A stretch of DNA of 64,000 nucleotides. It comes from Solimonas aquatica. Lineage in GTDB: Bacteria > Pseudomonadota > Gammaproteobacteria > Nevskiales > Nevskiaceae. A model generated the notes under the pieces. That model worked only from the letters and a program-made list of their open reading frames with translations. It had not been told where the DNA came from and searched no databases. A program made the position numbers and the translations under genes. Shown piece by piece: positions 7,649-15,113 of this stretch; position 1 is the stretch's first letter; the number at the start of each line of letters is the position of its first letter. Location of the stretch: positions 124,001 through 188,000 of the forward strand of contig NZ_FOFS01000003.1 in NCBI RefSeq assembly GCF_900111015.1. Direction: 5' to 3'.

Positions 7649-7672
7649 GCCGCATCATGCGGCGCGCTTTTT
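7649..7672 (+). terminator. Small hairpin with T-run in the tonB leader
   Basis: GCCGCA/TGCGGC (loop TCA) is followed by GCGC and TTTTT. It could end a short RNA of about 80 nt started at the upstream promoter, or act as an attenuator before tonB. The four-base gap between stem and T-run lowers confidence. Confidence 0.35.
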
Positions 7673-7695
7673 AACGTTGCAGGAGGATTGCGGCA

Positions 7696-7812
7696 ATGGG
7701 GTTCGGCAAGGCTATTGCGGCTTGCAGTAGAGCGACATCGGGTGCCCACAGGTACGGCATCAGCCAGAACGCCTTACAGCACACCTCAGCGATTTCCGCC
7801 TTCGCGGCGTGA
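7696..7812 (+). CDS. Possible 38-residue small protein upstream of tonB
   Basis: A consensus AGGAGG at 7681-7686 lies nine bases before this ATG, a better ribosome site than that of tonB itself. The product starts MGFGKAIAACSRAT and ends ISAFAA. It has no recognisable domain, no clear membrane segment and one cysteine. It may be a leader peptide for the Ton operon or a chance frame. Confidence 0.3.
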   Translation: MGFGKAIAACSRATSGAHRYGISQNALQHTSAISAFAA

Positions 7813-7867
7813 AACGTTTGATGAATTCATGAATCTGACGATCATCTAGGTCTGGAGTAATTTCGCG

Positions 7868-8470
7868 ATGGAATTCGGCCGACGCGAGGATCCCAAGCGG
7901 CGTCTCGCAGGTATAGCAGGTGTGGTGGTGTTTCATGCCCTGCTGGTTTATGGGCTGGTGAATGGTCTGGCGCGCAAGGCGATCGAGATTCTGCCGGCGC
8001 CGATCGAGACCAAGATTCTCAAGGAAGTGAAAGAGGACGTGCCGCCGCCGCCGCCGCCGCCGCCCACCTTCGAAACCCCGCCGCCGCCGGTGATTCCGCC
8101 GCCGGAGATCAGCATTGCGCAGCCGCCTGCGCCCACCACGGCGATTCACGCCACCACCACGCCGCAGCCTGCTGCGGCGCCGCCGCCGGCTGCGAAGACC
8201 TCTCCGGTGGTCAAGGCCAAGAATTGCCGCGAGCCGGAATATCCGGCGATCTCGCAGCGCCTCAACGAAACCGGTTCGGTGGTGTTGCAGCTGCTGGTGG
8301 GTGTAGACGGCAAGGTCACCGAGGCGAAGGTTGAAACGTCCAGCGGCTATCCGCGCCTGGACGAGGCGGCCAAGCGCGCGCTGAGCCTGTGCAAATTCAC
8401 GCCTGGTACGGAAGGCGGTCAGCCGACGCCGATGTGGGCGCAGCTGAAATACACCTTCCGCCAGCAGTAG
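7868..8470 (+). CDS. tonB: Energy transducer TonB
   Basis: This 200-residue inner-membrane-anchored protein passes proton-motive energy to TonB-dependent outer membrane receptors. After a short cytoplasmic start (MEFGRREDPKRR), one membrane helix spans about residues 13-33. A long Pro-rich periplasmic spacer follows (residues about 58-105, with a run of eight prolines). The C-terminal TonB domain carries 'EPEYPAISQRLNETGSV' and 'VSSGYPRLD'-like features (here 'ETSSGYPRLDEAA'). It is the first gene of tonB-exbB-exbD1-exbD2-TPR, all on one strand; the order tonB-exbB-exbD1-exbD2 is known from Xanthomonas. Confidence 0.95.
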   Translation: MEFGRREDPKRRLAGIAGVVVFHALLVYGLVNGLARKAIEILPAPIETKILKEVKEDVPPPPPPPPTFETPPPPVIPPPEISIAQPPAPTTAIHATTTPQPAAAPPPAAKTSPVVKAKNCREPEYPAISQRLNETGSVVLQLLVGVDGKVTEAKVETSSGYPRLDEAAKRALSLCKFTPGTEGGQPTPMWAQLKYTFRQQ

Positions 8471-8538
8471 GCATTCCGGTTTTTTTCCGATCACCCGTTC
8501 ACGGTACGTATTGGCTGTACACCCTGGAGGATTTGACG

Positions 8539-9405
8539 ATGCTGTTCACTGTTCGTGGCAAAGCGGCGCTGGCCGCGGGATTGATGCTGATCGCCGGCCT
8601 GGTCGGCAGCCTTAACGCGCCCGTCGCCTATGCCGAAGATGCACCGGCTCCCGCTGCCGCCGAGGCCCCGGCTGCCGCGCCGGCCGAGGGCGGCCCGGCA
8701 ACCGATATGTCGGAGAAGTCGCAGGTGCAGGTTGCCAATCCCTACGGTCTGGAAGCGCTGTGGAAGGCGGGTGACTTCGTGGCGCGTGGCGTGCTGGTGC
8801 TGATGCTGATCATGTCGGCGGCCACCTGGTACATCATGGTGATGAAGCTGATCGAGCAGCAGAAGCTGTTCAAGCAGTCGAAGGAAGCCAATGCCTCGTT
8901 CTGGACGGCTTCTTCGGTGTCGGCGGGCCTGGGCGCGCTGAAGGCCGGCACGCCGTTCTGGTACATCGCCGACCGTGGTCATAACGCCAGTCAGCATCAC
9001 GAGGGCACGCTGGTCGAGCAGATCGATCTGTCGAGCTGGGTGACCATGTCGGTGAGCCGCGCGGTGGAGGAAATCCAGAGCCGTCTGCAGAGTGGTCTGG
9101 CGGTGCTGGCCACCGTGGGTTCGACGGCGCCGTTCGTGGGGCTGTTCGGCACGGTGTGGGGCATCTATCACGCGCTGACCGCCATCGGCATCTCGGGCCA
9201 GGCTTCGATCGACAAGGTTGCCGGTCCCGTGGGTGAAGCGCTGATCATGACCGCCATCGGTCTGGCCGTCGCCGTGCCGGCGGTGATGGGCTACAACTGG
9301 CTGGTCCGCCGCAACAAGACTGCGATGGAGCAGGTGCGCGCCTTCGGTGCCGATCTGCACAGCGTGCTGCTCTCGGGCGGTCGCATCGGCGAAGCCAAGA
9401 AGTAA
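8539..9405 (+). CDS. exbB: Biopolymer transport protein ExbB (MotA/TolQ/ExbB proton channel)
   Basis: This 288-residue protein starts at ATG 8539, preceded by CTGGAGG. An N-terminal signal-like segment ('GLMLIAGLVGSLNAPVAYA') and an Ala/Pro-rich periplasmic stretch precede the first conserved helix ('VLVLMLIMSAATWYIMVMK'). The channel core is 'VLATVGSTAPFVGLFGTVWG' and 'GPVGEALIMTAIGLAVAVPAV', the two helices that enclose the ExbD helix and conduct protons. The long N-terminal extension is typical of Xanthomonas/Pseudomonas ExbB. The gap to tonB is 68 bp and the two are likely co-transcribed. Confidence 0.95.
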   Translation: MLFTVRGKAALAAGLMLIAGLVGSLNAPVAYAEDAPAPAAAEAPAAAPAEGGPATDMSEKSQVQVANPYGLEALWKAGDFVARGVLVLMLIMSAATWYIMVMKLIEQQKLFKQSKEANASFWTASSVSAGLGALKAGTPFWYIADRGHNASQHHEGTLVEQIDLSSWVTMSVSRAVEEIQSRLQSGLAVLATVGSTAPFVGLFGTVWGIYHALTAIGISGQASIDKVAGPVGEALIMTAIGLAVAVPAVMGYNWLVRRNKTAMEQVRAFGADLHSVLLSGGRIGEAKK

Positions 9406-9483
9406 GCCCCGCAGCGGTCTTGAGCCCGGGGCGAAGCTCGCCCCGGTGCGCAGGCCGCAGACCGAGCAGACGGAGAATTACGC

Positions 9484-9906
9484 ATGGCCATGCAAGTCGG
9501 CGGCGAAGACGACGACGAGCTGAACAGCAGCATCAACACCACGCCGCTGGTGGACGTGATGCTGGTGCTGCTGATCATCTTCCTGATCACCATTCCGGTG
9601 GTGACGCAGACGGTGCCCTTGAAGCTGCCCAACGAGCGCAATCAGCCGACGCAGACCAAGCCGGAAAACATCGTGATCGCGGTGGACAAGGACGGTCTGA
9701 TCTACTGGAACACCAAGCTGGTGCCGGATCTGCCGACGCTGCTCGACAAGATGAAGGTCGAGGCGGTGAAGGTGCCGCAGCCTGAAGTGCACATCCGTGG
9801 CGACATGAACGCGCGCTACCAGTCGGTGGGTCAGGTGGTGGTGACCTGTCAGCGCGCCGGCATCGTCAAGGTGGCCTTCATCACCGAACCGCCGCCGAGG
9901 GGGTGA
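9484..9906 (+). CDS. exbD: Biopolymer transport protein ExbD (first copy)
   Basis: This 140-residue protein has a single membrane helix whose start carries the proton-relay Asp ('NTTPLVDVMLVLLIIFLIT'), followed by a periplasmic ExbD/TolR domain. It partners with ExbB in the Ton motor. The gap to exbB is 78 bp. A 222-bp spacer with two copies of a hairpin unit separates it from the second exbD, which is unusual inside an operon. Confidence 0.94.
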   Translation: MAMQVGGEDDDELNSSINTTPLVDVMLVLLIIFLITIPVVTQTVPLKLPNERNQPTQTKPENIVIAVDKDGLIYWNTKLVPDLPTLLDKMKVEAVKVPQPEVHIRGDMNARYQSVGQVVVTCQRAGIVKVAFITEPPPRG

Positions 9907-9942
9907 GCCTGCGCGCTTGCGAAGCGCAGCTTCGCGCGCAGG

Positions 9943-10126
9943 CGAACGCCCGGCCATGGATGGCCGGGCCGGGGTTCAATCAAGCGTTGCAGTCGCGCCA
10001 AGGATGGCGGAGCCAAAGCAGATTGATGAGCACACGAACGCCCGGTCATGGATGGCCGGGCCGGGGTTCAATCAAGAGATGAAGTCTCGCCAGGGACGGC
10101 AGCGCAAAACCACAGAAGGAACGCAG
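9943..10126 (+). repeat. Two tandem copies of a 92-bp hairpin unit between exbD1 and exbD2
   Basis: Copies start at 9943 and 10035. The first 42 bases match in 41 positions and the rest is degenerate. Each unit has a strong hairpin with a 10-bp stem around CATGGATG (9948-9969 and 10040-10061; one mispair in the second). A smaller hairpin follows, carrying CAAGGATG (9996-10009) in the first unit and CAGGGACG (10089-10100) in the second. All four loops fit CANGGANG, the core of CsrA/RsmA sites, on the mRNA strand. Confidence 0.6.
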
Positions 10127-10128
10127 CA

Positions 10129-10560
10129 ATGGGAATGAATGTAGGCAGCAGCGGCAGCTCCGGCGATCCGCAGGAAATGGTGGACATCAACACCACGCCG
10201 CTGATCGACGTGATGCTGGTGCTCCTGATCATGCTGATCATCACGATTCCGGTGCAGACACACGCGGTGAAGCTGGACATGCCGACGGCCAACCCGCCGC
10301 CTTCGGACGCCGCGCCGCCGCCAGTGGTCGAACTGGAAATCGACTTCGACGGCACGATTCTGTGGAACGGCAATGTGGTGCCGGATCGCGCGACCCTGGA
10401 AGGCCAGCTGCTGCAGGCCGCGCATCAGGACCCGCAACCCGAATTCCACATCCGGCCCAACAAGCTGGTCGAGTACAAGTACGTCGCCGCCGTGCTGGCC
10501 AGTGCCCAACGTCTGGGCGTGACCAACATCGGTCTGGTCGGCAACGAACAGTTCATGTGA
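10129..10560 (+). CDS. exbD: Biopolymer transport protein ExbD (second copy)
   Basis: This 143-residue ExbD/TolR protein has the helix 'NTTPLIDVMLVLLIMLIIT' with the conserved Asp. It differs from the first copy in its linker (Pro-rich 'ANPPPSDAAPPPV') and periplasmic domain, so it is an old duplicate. ATG 10129 was chosen because AGAAGGA lies just before it; the hairpin repeats lie immediately upstream and could control its translation. In Xanthomonas a second ExbD is dispensable for iron uptake but needed for other Ton-linked functions. Confidence 0.93.
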   Translation: MGMNVGSSGSSGDPQEMVDINTTPLIDVMLVLLIMLIITIPVQTHAVKLDMPTANPPPSDAAPPPVVELEIDFDGTILWNGNVVPDRATLEGQLLQAAHQDPQPEFHIRPNKLVEYKYVAAVLASAQRLGVTNIGLVGNEQFM

Positions 10561-10622
10561 TTCATACCCGGGACAGCCATCGTCCCTAGTCTTTAGGCCA
10601 TCACCTCTCACCGGTATCGAAG

Positions 10623-11837
10623 ATGCGTTCCCACTTTACCCGTACCCTGATCGCCGCCGTGCTGATGGCTGGCGCTACGCTGGCCCACGCCGCCGACAAG
10701 CAGACCGTGCGTCCGGAAGTCGGCAAGCCGCTGCAGGAAGCGCAGACGCTGATCCAGCAGAAGAGCTACAAGGACGCGCTGGGCAAGATCGACGAAGCCG
10801 AGAAGGTGGGGAGCCTGACGCCCTACGAGAGCTACATCGTCGACCGCATGCGTGCCGCCGCCGCCACCGGCGCCAATGACATCAACACCGCGCTGAAAGC
10901 CTACGAAGAATCGCTGGCCTCGCCGCAGATGCCGGCCGCCGAGAAGGTGCAGACCCTGGACGTGATGGCCAAGCTGGCCTATGCCGGCAAGAACTACGCG
11001 AAGGCCGTGGATGCCATCGAGAAGTATCGCGAGGCCGGCGGCAACAGCCCGCAGACGCTGGAGCTGCTGCCGCAGGCCTACTACCTGACGGGCAAGTACG
11101 GCGAAGCCGGCAAGGAACTGAGCGTGCTGCTGGCGCAGAAGGAAAAGGCCGGGCAGACGCCGAGCGAAACGCAGTTCCAGCTGCTGGCTTCCTGCGCGCT
11201 CAAGCAGAACGATATGGCGGGCTATGCGTCGGCCCTGGAAAAGCTGGTCAGCTACTATCCCAAGCCCAGCTACTGGCTGGACCTGATTGCCCGCACCGCC
11301 GGCAGCAAGGGCTTCTCGGATCGCTGGAGCCTGGATCTTTACCGCCTGCGCTATGCCACGGGCACGCTGGAGTCGGCCGGCGATTACATGGAAGCCGCGC
11401 AGCTGGCGCTGCAGGCCGGCTTTCCGGGTGAGGCCGATCAGTACGTGAAGGCGGGTTACGCCAAGAACGCGCTCGGCCAGGGCAGCGATGCCGCGCGTCA
11501 CAAGCGTCTGAAGGACCTGATCGACAAGAAGATCGCCGAGGACAAGGCCACGCTCGCCGAAGGCGAGAAGGCCGCCGCCAAGCAGGCTGCGGGCGATGCG
11601 CTGGTCAACACCGGCCTCAACTACGTCGGGTATCAGCAGTACGACAAGGGCCTGCCGCTGATGACCCAGGGCATCGCCAAGGGCAGCCTCAAGGCCGCCG
11701 ATGCCGCGCAGCTGCATCTGGGCTATGCCTATCTTGAAGCCGGCAAGAAGGAAGAAGCCGCCAAGGCCTTGCGTGCAGTGCAGAGCAGCGACGGCGGCAC
11801 GGCCGTGGCCCGTCTGTGGCTGATCAAGGCCCGCTGA
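10623..11837 (+). CDS. Periplasmic TPR-repeat protein of the Ton operon
   Basis: This 404-residue protein has a Sec signal peptide (MRSHFTRTLIAAVLMAGATLAHAA). The remainder is all-helical, with several tetratricopeptide-like repeats: 'QQKSYKDALGKIDEAEKVG', 'YAGKNYAKAVDAIEKYREA', 'YYLTGKYGEAGKELSVLL' and, near the end, 'YAYLEAGKKEEAAKALRAV'. TPR proteins at the end of exb/ton operons (for example TtpA in Shewanella and Vibrio) support TonB complexes. It starts 62 bp after exbD2 and is followed by a strong terminator, so it closes the operon. Confidence 0.85.
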   Translation: MRSHFTRTLIAAVLMAGATLAHAADKQTVRPEVGKPLQEAQTLIQQKSYKDALGKIDEAEKVGSLTPYESYIVDRMRAAAATGANDINTALKAYEESLASPQMPAAEKVQTLDVMAKLAYAGKNYAKAVDAIEKYREAGGNSPQTLELLPQAYYLTGKYGEAGKELSVLLAQKEKAGQTPSETQFQLLASCALKQNDMAGYASALEKLVSYYPKPSYWLDLIARTAGSKGFSDRWSLDLYRLRYATGTLESAGDYMEAAQLALQAGFPGEADQYVKAGYAKNALGQGSDAARHKRLKDLIDKKIAEDKATLAEGEKAAAKQAAGDALVNTGLNYVGYQQYDKGLPLMTQGIAKGSLKAADAAQLHLGYAYLEAGKKEEAAKALRAVQSSDGGTAVARLWLIKAR

Positions 11838-11862
11838 AGTCCCGCGCCATCGCAGTGTGAAG

Positions 11863-11890
11863 AACGCCGGCCTCGCGCCGGCGTTTTTTT
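11863..11890 (+). terminator. Intrinsic terminator of the Ton operon
   Basis: A 9-bp stem AACGCCGGC/GCCGGCGTT with loop CTCGC merges into a run of seven T. It lies 25 bp after the TPR gene stop and just before the convergent permease gene. Confidence 0.85.
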
Positions 11891-11910
11891 ATGGCCGAGG
11901 CGTTTGCCGC

Positions 11911-13089
11911 TTACTGCGCGCGCAGGGCTTCGACGATGGGCAGACGCGCGGCGCGGATCGCCGGAAACAGGCCGCCGAACAGACCGACCACCAGAGCCAG
12001 ACTCACGCCGCTGCCGAGCAGGGCCGGGGTCACCGTCAGACGGAACACCACCTGGCTGAAGTTGGAGCCCAGGGTGTTGACGACATTGCCGTTGAAGAAC
12101 AGCCAGGCCAGCAGGCCGCCCAGCAGGCTGCCGATCAGGGACAGCAGCAGGGCTTCGACGAACACTGAGACGATCACCGGTGTCGCGCCGAAGCCGATGG
12201 CGCGCAGCGTGGCGATCTCCATCTGCCGGGAAGACACCGCCGAATACATGGTGTTGAGCGTGCCGAACACCGCGCCCAGGGCCATGATGCCGCCCACCCA
12301 GGTGGCGAGGAAGTTCAGCAGCTCGGTGAGCCGCTTGGATTGCGCGGCGTAGTACTGCGGCTCACGCTTGACGTCCACGCTCAGGGTGGGATCGGTGGTC
12401 AGCGCATCCTTGTAGGCCTTGAAGGTGTCGGCGGATTCCAGCATCACCGTCACCGACTGGAACAGATTGCGACGGTAGGCCGAGAGCGCGGTTTCGATGT
12501 CGGCCATCAGCTCGGATTCGTGCGCGTCGCCGCCGCTTTCGAACACGCCCACCACCGTCCACTGACTGCCGCGCATATCGATGCGGCTGCCCAGGCCCAG
12601 GCCCTTGAACTGGGCCTGTGCGGCGCGGCCGACGATCACTTCGCGCAGCGCCGGACGGAACATGCGGCCTTCGATGATGTGCAGCTCCGGCCGCAGAACC
12701 TGCAGCTTGCCGCCCACGCCACGGAAGGTGACATTGGCATCGGCGCCGCTGGTCTTGAGCGGCAGATTGATGATGGCCACCATCTCCGCCGAAGCGATCG
12801 GCTTGCCATCGGCGTCGCGGCGCACGCCGGGCGCATCGATGATGGTCTGCGTGTTCTCGCGCGAGATGGTGCTGGACAGCTCCGCCTCCGAACCGCCGCG
12901 CAGCACGATGGCGCGATCCGGTCGCCCGGTATTGGCCAGGGTCTTGTTGAAACCCGCCGACATCGCCAGCACCGATACCAGCACCGCCACCGTCACCGCG
13001 ATGCCGATCACGATCACCAGCGACACGCCCAGGCGCTGCGACAGATTGCGCAGGTTCATCCCCGTCACCGCGATGATCTGTTTCAGCAT
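11911..13089 (-). CDS. ABC transporter permease, MacB/FtsX type (second permease of the operon)
   Basis: This 392-residue protein has the FtsX-like layout: one N-terminal helix ('LVIVIGIAVTVAVLVSVLAM'), a large periplasmic MacB_PCD domain, then three helices at the C-terminus ('LNFLATWVGGIMALGAVFGTLNT', 'VFVEALLLSLIGSLLGGLLAW', 'GVSLALVVGLFGGLFPAIRAAR'). Such permeases drive mechanotransmission rather than classical channel transport. It is last in the minus-strand set MFP, ATPase, permease, permease. The 134-bp gap to the preceding permease is filled with small inverted repeats. Confidence 0.9.
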   Translation of the reverse strand: MLKQIIAVTGMNLRNLSQRLGVSLVIVIGIAVTVAVLVSVLAMSAGFNKTLANTGRPDRAIVLRGGSEAELSSTISRENTQTIIDAPGVRRDADGKPIASAEMVAIINLPLKTSGADANVTFRGVGGKLQVLRPELHIIEGRMFRPALREVIVGRAAQAQFKGLGLGSRIDMRGSQWTVVGVFESGGDAHESELMADIETALSAYRRNLFQSVTVMLESADTFKAYKDALTTDPTLSVDVKREPQYYAAQSKRLTELLNFLATWVGGIMALGAVFGTLNTMYSAVSSRQMEIATLRAIGFGATPVIVSVFVEALLLSLIGSLLGGLLAWLFFNGNVVNTLGSNFSQVVFRLTVTPALLGSGVSLALVVGLFGGLFPAIRAARLPIVEALRAQ

Positions 13090-13127
13090 CCCGCCGCTCC
13101 CGAATATCCCAAAACAAATTTGAAAGT

Positions 13128-13192
13128 CCGGGCCATGGATGGCCCGGTCCTGAACAGGATGTTCACAGCTCCGGTCTTGAACAGGACGTTCA
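13128..13192. repeat. Hairpin cluster between the two ABC permease genes
   Basis: A 9-bp stem CCGGGCCAT/ATGGCCCGG (13128-13147) closely resembles the strong hairpins between the exbD genes. It is followed by TGAACA-GGA-TGTTCA (13151-13165, perfect arms) and a near copy at 13178-13192, 27 bp further on. On the mRNA strand (minus) the loops read as CC-rich, so a CsrA-type role does not fit here. Confidence 0.5.
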
Positions 13193-13223
13193 TGCTCATC
13201 GTCACACGCTTGGGCCCGGCGCC

Positions 13224-14372
13224 TCAGCGCCCGGCCAAGGCGTCCACGATGTTCAGCCGCATCGCCCGCCAGGCGGGCGGCAGGCCGATGGCCAGTGCCA
13301 GCAGCAGGGCCATGCCCAGACCCGCGAAAACCACCTCGGCAGGCAGTTCCACCACCTGCAGCATGTTCTTGAGCTTGGGGAACAGCGCGGTGGCCAGCGC
13401 CAGTCCCGCCGCCGCAGACAGCAGACAGAGCAGCACCGCTTCGGCCAGCACCAGCAGCAGCACACGCGTATCGGAGAAGCCCAGGGTCTTGAGCACCGCC
13501 AGCTCCGGAATGCGCTCGCGCACCGACTGCGTCATGGTGCTGCCGGTGGCGAACAGCAGGGCCACGAACACCGCAATCAGGATGCGCGTGACGATGAACT
13601 GGATGTCACCGATCTGCTTGAGAAAGCCCATCTGGAATTCTTTCTCGGTCTGCGCCTTGGTTTCGTTCTGCGAATTGGCGAACAGCTTGTCGATGGCCGC
13701 GCCGATGGCCGCGGCCTGGTTCGGATCCTTGATCAGCACCGCGAACCAGCCCACCGTGCCGCGCGCAAAGGCGCGGGCTTCGTCGAAGTATTCGTGCTGG
13801 AAGAAGAACTGGTTTTCCTGGCTGCGATCCGAAGGCACGGTGTAGATGCCGACGATGTCGAAGCTCCAGTCGGACTGGCCGTCGGCCTTGCGTGTCCAGA
13901 TCGTCGAATGCAGAGGCACGCGATCACCGATCTTCCAGCCGTACTCGCGCGCCAGATCGGCGCCGACCACCGCGCCGCTGCGCGTGTGCTTGAAGGCTTC
14001 CAGCTGTTCCGGCGGCAGCTTGAATTCCGAGTACACCTCGAACATGCGCTCGGGATCCACCGGAAAGGCGAACACGAAATTCTTCGGGTCCTGGTAGTAG
14101 GAGCCGAACCAGCTCTGGTAACAGACGCGCGCAACGCCCGGCAGGCTTTCGATCTGCTGCGTGTAGGAGAAGGGCAGGGATTCGGTGAGCGCGATCTTGC
14201 TGATCACGATCAGGCGATTGACGTTGGACAGCTCGATGGTGCGGTTGAAGGCATTGTTCACGCCCTGCAGCATGCCGAACAGCAGAAAGGCGATGATGAT
14301 CGACAACGCCGTGAACAGCGTGCGCAGCTTCTTGCGCCACAGCGAGGCCCAGAGCAGCGGAAGATATTTCAT
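13224..14372 (-). CDS. ABC transporter permease, MacB/FtsX type (first permease of the operon)
   Basis: This 382-residue FtsX-fold permease has an N-terminal helix '[18 protein letters not shown]', a roughly 230-residue periplasmic domain and C-terminal helices '[20 protein letters not shown]', '[20 protein letters not shown]' and '[21 protein letters not shown]'. It is 18 bp downstream of the ATPase gene. The two permeases differ clearly and probably form a heterodimer served by the single ATPase. Confidence 0.9.
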   Translation of the reverse strand: MKYLPLLWASLWRKKLRTLFTALSIIIAFLLFGMLQGVNNAFNRTIELSNVNRLIVISKIALTESLPFSYTQQIESLPGVARVCYQSWFGSYYQDPKNFVFAFPVDPERMFEVYSEFKLPPEQLEAFKHTRSGAVVGADLAREYGWKIGDRVPLHSTIWTRKADGQSDWSFDIVGIYTVPSDRSQENQFFFQHEYFDEARAFARGTVGWFAVLIKDPNQAAAIGAAIDKLFANSQNETKAQTEKEFQMGFLKQIGDIQFIVTRILIAVFVALLFATGSTMTQSVRERIPELAVLKTLGFSDTRVLLLVLAEAVLLCLLSAAAGLALATALFPKLKNMLQVVELPAEVVFAGLGMALLLALAIGLPPAWRAMRLNIVDALAGR

Positions 14373-14390
14373 GACTGGCCTGGCCTTGCG

Positions 14391-15077
14391 CTACGCGACC
14401 GCTTGCGGGGCCAGCGTGCCTTTGTCCATGTGCAGGATGTGCTTGGCATACTCGGCCGCCTTGGGATCGTGCGTGACCATGATGATGGTCTTGCCGTGCT
14501 CGCGGTTGAGCAGCTGCAGCAGGCCCAGGATCTCATCGGCGGTCTTGCGGTCGAGATCGCCGGTGGGCTCGTCGCAGACCAGCAGGGTGGGATCGGCGAC
14601 CAGGGCGCGGGCGATGGCCACGCGCTGCGCCTGACCACCGGAGAGTTCGGCGGGCTTGTGCTTGGCGCGTTCGGCCAGGCCCACGATCTGCAGCGCGGTC
14701 AGCGCGTGCTGATGACGCTTGCCGGCCGAGAGACTGGTGAGCAGCAGCGGCAGCTCGACATTGGCCTGCGCCGAGAGCATCGGCATCAGGTTGTAGAACT
14801 GGAACACGAAGCCGATGTGCCGCGCACGAAAGCGCGCCAGCGCCGAGCCGGACAGGCGGTCGATGCGCTGCCCGCCGACGCTGACCTCGCCTTCGCTGGG
14901 GCGGTCCAGGCCGCCGATCAGATTCAGCAGCGTGGTCTTGCCGGAACCCGAAGGCCCCATCAGCGCCACGAAGTCGCCGGCTTCGATCTCCAGATCCAGG
15001 CTGTGCAGCACTTCCACAGTCTGCTTGCCGCGCTGGTAGCGCTTGGCAACGCGCTTGAGAGACACGATGGAGCTCAT
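14391..15077 (-). CDS. ABC transporter ATP-binding protein, LolD/MacB type
   Basis: This 228-residue nucleotide-binding domain has Walker [10 protein letters not shown], the Q-loop '[23 protein letters not shown]' region (the family's 'FQ.yNL.p.lta..NVelPL' pattern), signature LSGGQ, Walker B '[12 protein letters not shown]' and H-loop 'MVTHDP'. It energises the two adjacent FtsX-type permeases. It is preceded by the membrane-fusion protein (36-bp gap). The ribosome site is GGGAGAGC. Confidence 0.94.
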   Translation of the reverse strand: MSSIVSLKRVAKRYQRGKQTVEVLHSLDLEIEAGDFVALMGPSGSGKTTLLNLIGGLDRPSEGEVSVGGQRIDRLSGSALARFRARHIGFVFQFYNLMPMLSAQANVELPLLLTSLSAGKRHQHALTALQIVGLAERAKHKPAELSGGQAQRVAIARALVADPTLLVCDEPTGDLDRKTADEILGLLQLLNREHGKTIIMVTHDPKAAEYAKHILHMDKGTLAPQAVA

Positions 15078-15113
15078 CTGGCTTGCTCTCCCTTGAATGA
15101 GAACGCCCGGGTT

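Larger units (their letters stand above)
7434..7867 (+). other. 434-bp gap between tRNA-Thr and tonB
   Basis: This gap is less GC-rich than its surroundings. It holds, in order, a promoter-like pair (7556-7583), a small hairpin with a T-run (7649-7672), a 38-codon frame with a perfect Shine-Dalgarno (7696-7812) and the tonB ribosome site CTGGAG (7852-7857). No terminator follows the tRNA directly. Confidence 0.5.

Noticed and set aside
9943-10126. CRISPR-like or phage att repeats
   Set aside because: There are only two copies, each a 92-bp unit that itself contains hairpins. No spacers, cas genes or integrase are present.
13151-13192. TGAACA-GGA-TGTTCA repeats as SOS (LexA) boxes
   Set aside because: The GAAC/GTTC halves are five bases apart rather than the four of Gram-positive boxes. 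They do not fit CTGT-N8-ACAG, and the adjacent genes are an exporter.
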